64,000 nt of DNA from the NCBI RefSeq assembly GCF_005930355.1, contig NZ_VDBO01000003.1, positions 372,001 to 436,000 of the forward strand. The letters run 5' to 3'. This document shows, one piece after another, positions 1 to 8,352 of this stretch. Below the pieces are notes generated by a model. The model worked only from the letters and a program-made list of their open reading frames with translations, did no database searches and was not told where the DNA came from. The translations under genes were made by a program, and so were the position numbers. The stretch is from Paenibacillus sinopodophylli. GTDB lineage: Bacteria > Bacillota > Bacilli > Paenibacillales > Paenibacillaceae. Positions within the stretch are counted from its first letter, which is position 1. Each line of letters starts with the position of its first letter.

Positions 1-1323
1 GATAATCCCGATATCGTCAGCGGACACGCCTTCGATCTTGGCAATTGTTCCGACGAAATCGACCGCACGCAGCTTCTTTTTCTTGCCGCCGTTGAAATTA
101 AGCTTCATAATCTGCTTATTTAGCTGCTCGCGCTTGTCCTTCTTCAGCACAGGGCCAATATGCAGCTTCTGCTCGAAGGCTTCTCTGCGAAGATCAACGG
201 CAGTCTCGGACGGCGCCTTTGCCCTCTCGATGGCGAATCCGATATAGCTCTCGATTTCTGCAAGACGTCTTGCGTCCTTAGAAGCCGCGAAGGTAATCGC
301 TTTGCCTGTTTTTCCAGCACGCCCAGTACGGCCTGTACGATGGACATAGCTCTCCTTCTCAAGCGGAATATCGAAGTTGATGACATGTGTAATATTCGAA
401 ATGTCGATACCCCGTGCAGCCACATCGGTTGCAATCAAATAGCGGAATTGGCCTCTACGGAACGCATTCATAACCTCGAAGCGCTCATCCTGCTCCATAC
501 CGCCATGAATGCGGTCGCATGGATAGTCAAGATCCGCCATCTGCCGGAATACTTGATCGACGTTCTCCTGCGTGCGGCAAAATATGATGCAGCTCTCGGG
601 ATTCTCAACGATCATTACATCCTGCAGCAACGCGAATTTATCTGCTTCCTTCACCTCTATAACAGCATGCTCAATCGTTGCAGTCGTCAGCCCAGCCGCT
701 TTGATCTCAACCTGTACAGGCTCATGCATGTATTTATGCGAGAGCTTGGCAATATCCGCAGGGAACGTTGCAGAGAAAAGCATCGTCACTCGGCTCGTCG
801 GCAGCTGCTCAATAATCGCTTGCACCTGCTCAAGAAAGCCCATGTTCAGCATTTCATCGGCTTCGTCGATGACTAAGTACTGAATGCGCTCGATTGGGAG
901 CGTACCGCGTTCGATGTGGTCATGTACACGTCCAGGCGTTCCGACAACCATATGTGTTCTTTGCTTGAGCTCCGCTTTCTGAATATGGAATGGCGCTTTG
1001 CCATATACAGCCATTGATTTGATGCGCTTGAAGCGCCCAATATTCGTAATATCCTCATTCACCTGAAGCGCCAGTTCTCTCGTAGGTGTCAGGACAAGCA
1101 CCTGCGGCTTGTTTTCGTTCCAATCCACAAGTTCGCATAACGGAATGCCATACGCAGCTGTTTTACCACTGCCTGTCTGGGATTTAACGACCAGATCCTG
1201 CTGTTTCAATGCTACCGGTACCACTTCTCGCTGTACCTCGGTAGGCGTCTCATAGCCCAAGCTTTCAAGAGCCCTTACAATTTCTTCACTCAGAGCATAA
1301 TCAGCAAACTTCATTTCACTCAT
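1..1323 (-). CDS. dbpA: DEAD-box ATP-dependent RNA helicase, DbpA/YxiN type (3' end outside window)
   Basis: The reading frame is open from the start codon at 1323 to the window edge (441 codons), so the C-terminus is cut. Visible helicase motifs in order: the Q-motif region (residues about 6-31), Walker A SQTGSGKT (about 48-55), PTRELA, TPGR, DEAD (about 150), SAT (about 180) and [10 protein letters not shown] (about 326-336). The tail after about residue 380 ends in a segment with [12 protein letters not shown], which resembles the RNA-binding domain of DbpA/YxiN. In known members that domain targets the helicase to hairpin 92 of 23S rRNA during 50S assembly. The start chosen gives MSEMKFADY; a second in-frame ATG lies three codons on. 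It is divergent from the Hsp90-like gene. The helicase call is very sure; the DbpA subtype rests on the partial C-terminal domain. Confidence 0.93.
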   Translation of the reverse strand, partial: MSEMKFADYALSEEIVRALESLGYETPTEVQREVVPVALKQQDLVVKSQTGSGKTAAYGIPLCELVDWNENKPQVLVLTPTRELALQVNEDITNIGRFKRIKSMAVYGKAPFHIQKAELKQRTHMVVGTPGRVHDHIERGTLPIERIQYLVIDEADEMLNMGFLEQVQAIIEQLPTSRVTMLFSATFPADIAKLSHKYMHEPVQVEIKAAGLTTATIEHAVIEVKEADKFALLQDVMIVENPESCIIFCRTQENVDQVFRQMADLDYPCDRIHGGMEQDERFEVMNAFRRGQFRYLIATDVAARGIDISNITHVINFDIPLEKESYVHRTGRTGRAGKTGKAITFAASKDARRLAEIESYIGFAIERAKAPSETAVDLRREAFEQKLHIGPVLKKDKREQLNKQIMKLNFNGGKKKKLRAVDFVGTIAKIEGVSADDIGII

Positions 1324-1497
1324 CTATATACCTCTTCTGCATATTATTATGGTTTTCGTACATTTAAGCATAGCATACTAGCTGTCTATTTGATCCAAAA
1401 ACCTTTCCTTTCGCATTTGAACTAGTGATTAAGGTGCGGCGGACAGGACTCCAGACTCATGCACCTGTAAGCCCTTCGTCTTATTATTGTGCCAATA

Positions 1498-1525
1498 TTG
1501 GAAATAAAACACAAAACAATAGTAA
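1498..1525 (+). promoter_or_regulatory. Candidate sigma-A promoter for the Hsp90-like/TPR operon
   Basis: TTGGAA at 1498-1503 and TAGTAA at 1520-1525 are separated by 16 bp and lie about 60 bp before the start codon. The -35 overlaps a 10-bp palindrome CCAATATTGG, so it may share sequence with the divergent helicase promoter. The rest of the 1324-1587 gap shows no CIRCE-type heat-shock operator. It does hold a possible structured helicase leader, with AGGTGC pairing GCACCT around 1433-1469. Confidence 0.4.
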
Positions 1526-1587
1526 ACTAAGGCGAATGCCTATCAGCTTTTATGCCATTTGGTAACTACTTTAAGGGAGCGTGTCCG

Positions 1588-3420
1588 ATGAGTGAACAGC
1601 AGGAATATCGGTTTCAGGTTAATCTTAGCGGAATGATCAATATATTATCTAATCACTTATATAGCAGTCCAAAAGTCTTTTTGCGCGAGCTTCTGCAGAA
1701 CGCTACGGACGCCATTACAGCGAGAAGCAGCCTCGATCCTGCCTACAAAGGTCAGGTATCGGTTGAAATCGCCGGCAGCGGCAATAACCTCACCATGACC
1801 GTCGAGGATACAGGCATCGGTCTAACTGAAGCGGATATTCACCAATTTCTAGCGATGATAGGCCACTCCTCGAAGGTTGGCAAAGACTTTCTAGCAGCTG
1901 AAACTTCTTTCATTGGCCGGTTCGGTATCGGTCTCTTATCTTGCTTCATGGTGAGTGATGAGATTGTGGTACTCACCCAGTCCGCTGCAGACGGTCCGTC
2001 CATGGAATGGCGGGGCAAGCCGGATGGCACCTATACGATTCGCAAGCTGGATACGAAGCTATCCATCGGGACGAAAGTCTATTTGCGCTGCAAAGCGGAT
2101 TGTACCGACTATTTCGATCCCGCTGCGGTAGAGGAATTGCTCTTCTATTACGGGGCGCTGCTGCCGTACCCGGTCACTCTTCTAGCTGGCGGACAGCAGA
2201 AGCCCATCAACGCCGTACAGCCGGTCTGGTTCGCCGAGCCCGAGCTTGCTCGCGGCAGGCGCCAAGAGGTTCTTGCGTTCGGAGCACGGCTGCTCTCCGA
2301 GCCGTTCGAGGATTTCATCCCGCTGCGCACAGCAAACGGTCGCACCGGCGGCATCGCCTATATTCTGCCGCATAGCGTCAGCTTGAACACAAGGCGCTCG
2401 CATAAGGTGTATTTGAAGCAAATGCTGGTGTCGGACAAAGCGGAGAACATATTGCCGGAGTGGGCATTTTTCGTCAAATGTCTCATCTGGACGGATGAGC
2501 TTCAGCCCACCGCTTCTAGGGAGCATTTCTATGAGGATGACCGACTGCAATCGGTGCGCGACGAGCTGGGCGATGCAATTAGGGACGAGCTTGTCCGCAT
2601 CGGGAGCCATGAGCCGGAACGACTTCAGCGTATCATCGCCCTTCATGCTCTGCCTATGAAGGCGCTGGCGGCGGAGGATGCGTCCTTCCTGAATACGATC
2701 TATAAATGGCTTACGTTCGAGAGCACCTATGGAGAGCGCACGCTTGGCGAGCTGATAAACGAAAAGAGAAAAATATACTACACTGCTACGGTTGATGAGT
2801 ATCGCCAGATTACCCATGTGGCTGCTGCACAATCGCTGCTCGTGCTAAACGGCGGATATATATACAACTATCAGCTTCTTGAAGGTATTTCCTATCTGAA
2901 TCCCGAGCTTGAGCTGGAACGGCTTACACCTGAGGACGTATCGCTGTCCTTCATCGACCTGACGCTGGAGGAGAAGACAAGCTACTACGAAGCGATTCGT
3001 CTCGCCGATGTCACGCTGCAGCGATTCCGCTGCCAAATCCAGCTGAAACGGTTCAAACCAACCGAGCTGCCTGCGCTTTATACGCTGTCGAGGGAGTCTT
3101 CCGCGCTGCGGTCGCTTGAGAAAGCACAGGAATCAAGTCCCGATCTGCTGTCCTCTGTGCTCAGCAATCTAGGTGCAAGCATGGGGGAGTCGGCTTATTC
3201 TACCTTATATTTCAATCTGGACAATCCGCTAATCGAGCGGTTATTCACCACTGGCAGTAAAGAAATGCTGCCGGCGGCTGTGGAGATGCTGTATACTAAC
3301 GCACTAATGATGGGGCACTATCCGATGAGCCGTCAAGAGCTTGCTGTTCTTAACCAAGGCATCGTCCGCTTCATTGAATGGGGCTTGACCGCGAACGCGG
3401 GGAACGGAGGAGCTAAATGA
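1588..3420 (+). CDS. Hsp90-family (HtpG-like) GHKL ATPase, compact form
   Basis: This is a 610-residue protein with the Hsp90 N-terminal ATP-binding (Bergerat) fold. It has LRELLQNATDAI (the E, N and D of the first motif, about residues 30-41), DTGIGL (about 76-81) and GRFGIGLLSC (about 113-122). A middle domain follows (TASREHFYED around residue 310). It is shorter than E. coli HtpG (624 residues) and its last third is not readily recognised as the usual dimerisation domain. The start at 1588 is preferred over 1552 because AAGGGAG sits 8 bp upstream of it. The stop overlaps the next start codon, so it is translationally coupled to a TPR-type protein. The family call is sure. The role (chaperone or a specialised GHKL ATPase) is inference, and this is probably not the main HtpG of the cell. 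Confidence 0.88.
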   Translation: MSEQQEYRFQVNLSGMINILSNHLYSSPKVFLRELLQNATDAITARSSLDPAYKGQVSVEIAGSGNNLTMTVEDTGIGLTEADIHQFLAMIGHSSKVGKDFLAAETSFIGRFGIGLLSCFMVSDEIVVLTQSAADGPSMEWRGKPDGTYTIRKLDTKLSIGTKVYLRCKADCTDYFDPAAVEELLFYYGALLPYPVTLLAGGQQKPINAVQPVWFAEPELARGRRQEVLAFGARLLSEPFEDFIPLRTANGRTGGIAYILPHSVSLNTRRSHKVYLKQMLVSDKAENILPEWAFFVKCLIWTDELQPTASREHFYEDDRLQSVRDELGDAIRDELVRIGSHEPERLQRIIALHALPMKALAAEDASFLNTIYKWLTFESTYGERTLGELINEKRKIYYTATVDEYRQITHVAAAQSLLVLNGGYIYNYQLLEGISYLNPELELERLTPEDVSLSFIDLTLEEKTSYYEAIRLADVTLQRFRCQIQLKRFKPTELPALYTLSRESSALRSLEKAQESSPDLLSSVLSNLGASMGESAYSTLYFNLDNPLIERLFTTGSKEMLPAAVEMLYTNALMMGHYPMSRQELAVLNQGIVRFIEWGLTANAGNGGAK

Positions 3421-4478
3421 TGAACAATGACTTCGAGACACTCATGGACGAAGCCTATGATCTGCCCGATGGCCTTGCAAAGCTTGAGATTCTAGAAGCG
3501 GCAGCCCGCTATGCCGATTCTGAAGGCAATATTGAACAAGGTTATGAGGCGAGAGCCGAGATTGTTCAAACGGCCATTTTTCACGGGTATCCGCTCAAGG
3601 CGCTCATTGCGTTCTCCTGGCAGCTTGGGCAATACGATCGCAGCCCTGAATCGTTCGAAAGCTTTAATCTCATGTGGTCCTACAAGTGGATTGTCGGACA
3701 AATCTCTCACTTCCCAGAAATTCCACTCCATAAGATTGAGGAACTCGTCGAGGATCTGGGCAAGCGCTACAAAGAGCATGGATACAACGAGCGCACTTAT
3801 TTCTATTATCGCTTTCGTACTGCTATGGATTTGGGTCAAATGGACAAGGCTCAAAACTATATCGAGCTCTTCCAGAAAGCCGATCGGGATCATATGAGCG
3901 ACTGTGATGCTTGCGAGCAGAATCAGATCGTACAGTTCCATTCCCTGCTCGGGGAGCATGAGAAGGCGCTTGAAGCGGCGAAGCCCATTCTATCCGGCGA
4001 TATGAGCTGCGCAGAGGTACCGCATATTACACTTGCCTACCTGCTGCTTCCTATGCTGGAGCTGCAATCTGAGCAGGAGGCACGGAAAACCCATATTAGG
4101 GGCTATCGGCTAATTAAGGGCAAACGCGACTTTGTTGAGACAATAGGCAGGCATATGGCCTTTCTAGCTCTAACAGACGTCAAGAAAGGCATCGACTTAT
4201 TCGAGCATCATCTAGCGATGGCGCAAGATCACGAGGATCCTTTCCATCGAATGATTTTCTATCTCTATAGTGCCAAGCTGCTGAAGCAGCTTGCAGCAAG
4301 CGGCTCGAAATATCGGCCGCGACTGCCGGTATCCTTCCTCGGAACGGAAGAGGACACTAGTCTGGACTCCCTAGCTGACCACTTTGCCCAGCTTGCGCTG
4401 TCATCTGCTCAGCAATACGACACGCGCAATGGTAATTCTTATTACATGGAAACGGCAGAAGCTGTGCTGCGTCCATAA
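3417..4478 (+). CDS. Helical-repeat (TPR-like) protein coupled to the Hsp90-like gene
   Basis: This 353-residue soluble protein overlaps the Hsp90-like stop codon (ATGA overlap) and has GGAGGAG just upstream. No signal peptide or membrane span is visible. The sequence is almost entirely amphipathic helices with TPR-like pairs, for example around residues 115-180, where helices of the pattern 'FYYRFRTAMDLGQMDKA' alternate. A CDAC pair lies near residue 163. I do not recognise a catalytic motif. The tight coupling suggests a partner or co-chaperone of the Hsp90-like protein, by analogy with eukaryotic TPR co-chaperones; this is inference. No eukaryotic-style MEEVD tail is present on the Hsp90-like protein, so the binding mode would differ. 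Confidence 0.75.
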   Translation: MMNNDFETLMDEAYDLPDGLAKLEILEAAARYADSEGNIEQGYEARAEIVQTAIFHGYPLKALIAFSWQLGQYDRSPESFESFNLMWSYKWIVGQISHFPEIPLHKIEELVEDLGKRYKEHGYNERTYFYYRFRTAMDLGQMDKAQNYIELFQKADRDHMSDCDACEQNQIVQFHSLLGEHEKALEAAKPILSGDMSCAEVPHITLAYLLLPMLELQSEQEARKTHIRGYRLIKGKRDFVETIGRHMAFLALTDVKKGIDLFEHHLAMAQDHEDPFHRMIFYLYSAKLLKQLAASGSKYRPRLPVSFLGTEEDTSLDSLADHFAQLALSSAQQYDTRNGNSYYMETAEAVLRP

Positions 4479-4482
4479 CGGA

Positions 4483-4532
4483 AAGGCTTCTCCTCCTTGT
4501 CTATCACAGACCAGAGGGAGAAGCCTTTTTTT
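4483..4532 (+). terminator. Rho-independent terminator of the Hsp90-like/TPR operon
   Basis: An 11-bp stem (AAGGCTTCTCC pairing GGAGAAGCCTT) is followed directly by seven T residues. It lies just after the TPR gene stop codon. Confidence 0.9.
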
Positions 4533-4644
4533 GGCCCGAGCATGCTTGCTTATACTGTGCCCATGGCCATATCCAGATGGCTCAAACACTTATTTTTCCC
4601 TGTGTGGCATCATGAATATGCAGTCTTTTCACAGCATAACAAGG

Positions 4645-4727
4645 TGAAACGGCTGTCGCCGTCCTTTGGCGGTGCAGCGCGTTTCAGTCCGAGAAATATA
4701 AGCCCTTTATAAGTCGAAAAACTTATA
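4645..4727 (+). promoter_or_regulatory. Two strong hairpins in the leader of the duplicated-domain secreted protein
   Basis: In the 316-bp gap upstream of the gene at 4849, 4645-4686 forms a long stem. TGAAACG pairs CGTTTCA and GCTG pairs CAGC, with an inner CGCC/GGCG pairing. At 4708-4727 a perfect 7-bp stem follows (TATAAGT/ACTTATA). No clear T-tract follows. The region could be a structured 5' leader or an attenuator; I could not match it to a riboswitch class, and the c-di-GMP-I signature is absent. No convincing sigma-A promoter was found in the gap. Confidence 0.4.
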
Positions 4728-4848
4728 CATTCTTATATTTTCAAAATACTTAAAACTTTTTTCGAAATAAAGTGATCCAACTTTTCATTCCCATCGTGAG
4801 CCTTAGTAAGAAAGCAAAACAACAACTCACGAGGAGAGTGAATGAACC

Positions 4849-6465
4849 ATGAAAATGAAAAAATGGCTTGCCCCTGTACTTAGCTTATCACTGCTTCTAC
4901 CCGCCCTTGCTGGAACACAGAGTGTACGTGCACAATCAATGAAACCAACCGTTGAAACACCAGCGGTCGAATTACGAGCTGGACTCGATTACTTATTGTC
5001 CGAGCATTTCACATTAGCGGTCGTGTCTATGACCAAAGCTTATGACGGCGCAACGGATGCGGCAGCAGCACAAGCCGCACTTGACCAGAATGCTAAAGAT
5101 ATGGTGCCTGCCATCGCTTCCATTTATGGTGACGCTGGTGCCAAAGAATTCGACCGCATCTTCGCAGCTCATAACGGCTATACAGACAAATATGTAAAAG
5201 CAGTAAAAACAAAAGATACGATGAGCCAATCAGCAGCACGCAGCGAGCTCGAAGCGTTCGCTAAGGAATTCGGAAGCTTCCTAGGCGCTGCTACGGAAGG
5301 CAACCTGCCCGCTTCCGCTGCACAAGACGCCGTTCGTACACATGAGGAGCAAGTGCTGGAAGTGTTCGATTCTTATGCAGCTGGCAATTACAAAGCAGCA
5401 TATACCGAGTTCCGTGAGGGCCTAGGCTTTATGTTCGGTGTCAGCGATGTCTTATCGGATGCCATCACGACCCAATTCCCGGCCAAATTCAACAATACCA
5501 GCTCTGACACGCCTGCCGGAGATTTACGCTCCGCGTTGAACCATCTGGCGGCTGAGCACTATGCTTTAGCCGTTCTGAGCATGCAGAAGGGCTTCGACAA
5601 ATCGCCCGCCTATGCTGCGCTCCTAGAAGCACAAGACGGCAACACCAATGATTTCACAGCTGCCATTACATCTATCTATGGTGCTGATGGCGGTGCAGCA
5701 TTCAAGAAAGTATGGACCGGTGATCATATCTTCGCACAAGACGAAATCATCAAAGCTGTACTAGCCGGCGATTCAGCAGCAATTAGCAAAGCAAGAGCAA
5801 AGCTCGATACCTTCTCCTCAGAGTTCGGTAAATTCCTCGGAACAGCAACAGGCGAGAACCTGCCTACCGCAGGCGCGACTGCAGCTGTGGCCGAGCATGA
5901 GAAGCTTGTCCTTGAAGCATTTGATATCTACCAATCAGCAAGCAAGACAGGTCTATATGACAGCTTCCGCAAAGGCTACAGCTTCATGTTCGGTGTAGGA
6001 AAAGCGCTTGGCGGCGCCATCGTGACGCAGAAGCCAGAGCTGTTCCAAGTTGCTCCACCCGTTACACAGCCTGAGAATCCGAATGCTGTCACAAGCATCT
6101 GGTTCCAAATTGGCAACAAAAACGCTCAAATAAACGGCAAAAACGCGATGATGGACGTTGCACCTTATGTTAAGCAAGGTACTACATTCGTCTCTCTTAG
6201 AACGTTGACGAGCACGCTCGGCGCGGATGTAAAGTATGTGCCGTCGAACAAAACCGTGGAACTTAAACTGGGTACAGACAAGGTTGTGTTCTGGTTAGGC
6301 AAAAACATCATCCAAGTCAACGGTGAAAACGTTAAGCTCGATGCCGTCGTTCACATCAAAGAAGGCCGCACACAAGTACCGCTTCGCTTTATCGCAGAAT
6401 GGCTTGGTTGGAATGTGAATTTCAACAAAAGCAACCAATCTGCTACATTAACGAAAGCCATGTAA
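4849..6465 (+). CDS. Secreted protein with a duplicated helical domain and a copper-amine-oxidase-N stalk domain
   Basis: This 538-residue protein starts with a clear signal peptide (MKMKKWLAPVL..., cleavage near residue 29). Two homologous helical modules follow, at about 36-205 and 222-395. Each begins with a motif of the type L-R-(A/S)-(G/A)-L-x-x-L, followed by EH, (A/L)AV and SM, and each ends near a 'FMFGV' segment. The C-terminal 120 residues (ING..., FVSLRTLTSTLGA, VPLRFIAEWLGWNV) match the copper amine oxidase N-terminal-like domain, commonly a cell-wall stalk domain in Paenibacillus. The ribosome binding site GAGGAG lies 12 bp upstream. An exported wall-associated role is likely; the function of the duplicated module is unknown. 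Confidence 0.8.
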   Translation: MKMKKWLAPVLSLSLLLPALAGTQSVRAQSMKPTVETPAVELRAGLDYLLSEHFTLAVVSMTKAYDGATDAAAAQAALDQNAKDMVPAIASIYGDAGAKEFDRIFAAHNGYTDKYVKAVKTKDTMSQSAARSELEAFAKEFGSFLGAATEGNLPASAAQDAVRTHEEQVLEVFDSYAAGNYKAAYTEFREGLGFMFGVSDVLSDAITTQFPAKFNNTSSDTPAGDLRSALNHLAAEHYALAVLSMQKGFDKSPAYAALLEAQDGNTNDFTAAITSIYGADGGAAFKKVWTGDHIFAQDEIIKAVLAGDSAAISKARAKLDTFSSEFGKFLGTATGENLPTAGATAAVAEHEKLVLEAFDIYQSASKTGLYDSFRKGYSFMFGVGKALGGAIVTQKPELFQVAPPVTQPENPNAVTSIWFQIGNKNAQINGKNAMMDVAPYVKQGTTFVSLRTLTSTLGADVKYVPSNKTVELKLGTDKVVFWLGKNIIQVNGENVKLDAVVHIKEGRTQVPLRFIAEWLGWNVNFNKSNQSATLTKAM

Positions 6466-6490
6466 TACATTACAATTGCAGACTAGAGAC

Positions 6491-6527
6491 AAAAGAAGCT
6501 CCTGACCGCCATAGTCAGGAGCTTCTT
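6491..6527. terminator. Bidirectional terminator between convergent genes
   Basis: A 14-bp stem (AAGAAGCTCCTGAC pairing GTCAGGAGCTTCTT) lies between the secreted duplicated-domain gene and the beta-helix gene. It has A-rich sequence on the left and T-rich sequence on the right. Confidence 0.85.
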
Positions 6528-6545
6528 CTCGTTTGATTAACCTTA

Positions 6546-8090
6546 TTACTCAAAGGCTCCGATATTGATCGTTTTACCGCTTACCCGTGCTTTTCCATCA
6601 AAGTCGTACGTATTCCATAAATTGCGATCACTATATCCCCGATCTATCGCAGGTGAGCCTGATTTGAGATGAAGATCAAAGCTTTTTGTTTGAACAAACC
6701 TAGGATCCACAAATAATGAATGAGCATCCTGACCCGTACCGGATTGATAAGCAGCCAATCCCGAATATGATTTATTTTTCCATACCCATTGCGCCTTTGC
6801 ACCAGTCCCTGGACTGAAATATAGATTATAGTCAACGACATTGCCTGTGTTTTTCTTGTATTCGTTCGCTATCATCTTATTCCCAGAGCCAGCAGCTATG
6901 ATGTTGTTTCGTATGAGGTTGTTGCTTGTATCGTACTGGATTAATAGCTGTCCACTGCCTGAGCCGGAGGTATCATTGTTGTATAAGGTGTTATTAACAA
7001 TGCTGCTGCCTGTCGTAGAGCCGCGCTGCTTATCATAGCCTCCAAGTGCGATTCCGGTTAACCGGTTGCTATGAATGACGTTGCTGCGAACGGTAATGCC
7101 GCTTGTCGCTTTGCCCTTATGCTCGGAGGCCAGCTCGACTCCAATGTCGTTGTTGTAGCTTAGATTACGTTCTACGACAACGTTCTTTCCGCCATCGATA
7201 TAAATACCCCCTGCCGCATTGCTGTCATTGGGCAGCTTTTTTCCATAAGATGGGTTGTTGTTAGATGAAATATTGTATACCGTATTTCCTTGTATGAGCC
7301 CGTTTCGCGCTTGATCGAATGCCGATTTCGGAGCGACCCCTTCAAAACCGATAATATCAATTCCTATATTGTCGTTATCATAGATGCGATTATTTGATAT
7401 GGTGAATTGCTCGATATTGCCGTTAAGTACGAGCGACTCACTGGACCCGAGCACCAGATTATGCAGTTTATTGCCATCGATTATTATATGATGAAGGGAT
7501 TGCGGCGCCTTGGTTCCGTATACGGCAATACCATGTGCATCACGGCCCCGTAAGCTCTTGCCTGTAGGAGCAGCCGTATTCTGAATGCTATGAATATTAT
7601 TATTCGTGAGCTGAATATAGCTTCCCGCGCCTTGAACGAGAATACCAACGGGAGCCGTATCGTTTGCACGCGACTTATAATTCCGTATTTCCAAGCCATT
7701 TATATGAATATAGCTTGCATCGTTAACGGTAATGAGACCCTCTCTGCCCTCTACCGTAAGCCCTGTCCCGTCCAATATGACCTTCTCGGAGCCATAATTG
7801 GAATACGTTATTGCTCCCTTGGCAGCGGAACCGGAGCGAGTGACGACAAGCTTTTGTTTATATACGCCGCTGCGCACATACACCGTGCTGCCCGCCTCTG
7901 CAAGATCCGCAGCATGCTGCAGTGTTTTCCAAGGTGAATCTAACGTCCCTGCATTCGCATCGCTGCCTGTGGGAGCGATAAAATAGGCAGTCTCCTCGGT
8001 CGAATTGGCGAACTCTTGTTTCTCCCCTATGAATAGCCCCGATAACGTGATGCCCAGCAATAAAAGGCTGATTAATTTGGTGTGTAGCAT
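6546..8090 (-). CDS. Secreted right-handed parallel beta-helix protein (DUF1565 / pectate-lyase-like fold)
   Basis: This 514-residue protein has a signal peptide (MLHTKLISLLLLGITLSGL). A DUF1565-like start follows, with YFIAPTGSDANAGT, PWKTLQHAA and VYVRSGVY (residues about 36-80). The rest is repeated beta-helix coils of the type 'N..I..N...G', for example ISNNRIYDNDNIGIDI around 240 and VRSNVIHSNRLTGIAL around 340. Start ATG 8090 is preceded by AAAGGGGAAC. Proteins with this layout often act on or bind pectic polysaccharide (for example family PL9). No catalytic residue can be assigned from the sequence alone, so lyase activity is only a possibility. It is monocistronic, convergent with the gene at 4849. 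Confidence 0.8.
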   Translation of the reverse strand: MLHTKLISLLLLGITLSGLFIGEKQEFANSTEETAYFIAPTGSDANAGTLDSPWKTLQHAADLAEAGSTVYVRSGVYKQKLVVTRSGSAAKGAITYSNYGSEKVILDGTGLTVEGREGLITVNDASYIHINGLEIRNYKSRANDTAPVGILVQGAGSYIQLTNNNIHSIQNTAAPTGKSLRGRDAHGIAVYGTKAPQSLHHIIIDGNKLHNLVLGSSESLVLNGNIEQFTISNNRIYDNDNIGIDIIGFEGVAPKSAFDQARNGLIQGNTVYNISSNNNPSYGKKLPNDSNAAGGIYIDGGKNVVVERNLSYNNDIGVELASEHKGKATSGITVRSNVIHSNRLTGIALGGYDKQRGSTTGSSIVNNTLYNNDTSGSGSGQLLIQYDTSNNLIRNNIIAAGSGNKMIANEYKKNTGNVVDYNLYFSPGTGAKAQWVWKNKSYSGLAAYQSGTGQDAHSLFVDPRFVQTKSFDLHLKSGSPAIDRGYSDRNLWNTYDFDGKARVSGKTINIGAFE

Positions 8091-8352
8091 CGCTGTTCCC
8101 CTTTCATTGCCACATGATGGACGGTGTTGTACCTACCCTATCATACTAGCAATTGTCCGAATACGATAGAAACCAGCCTGCTCGATTTCCTGAGTAAGCT
8201 CGTTTTGCGTTGTTTCCGAATACTCTGGGTAAAAATATTCTGATGGATATATTCGCCTCTGCGAACCAGTACTATAAAAAGTGAGTACTATCTGACTAAT
8301 GATTGGGTCATTATAATACAAGACATACCAACTAGAAAGGCATGTGAGTCCA

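Noticed and set aside
4645-4727. c-di-GMP-I riboswitch before the stalk-domain protein
   Set aside because: Such proteins are sometimes under c-di-GMP riboswitches, but the conserved GCACAG...GCAAA core is absent, so only a generic structured leader is reported.
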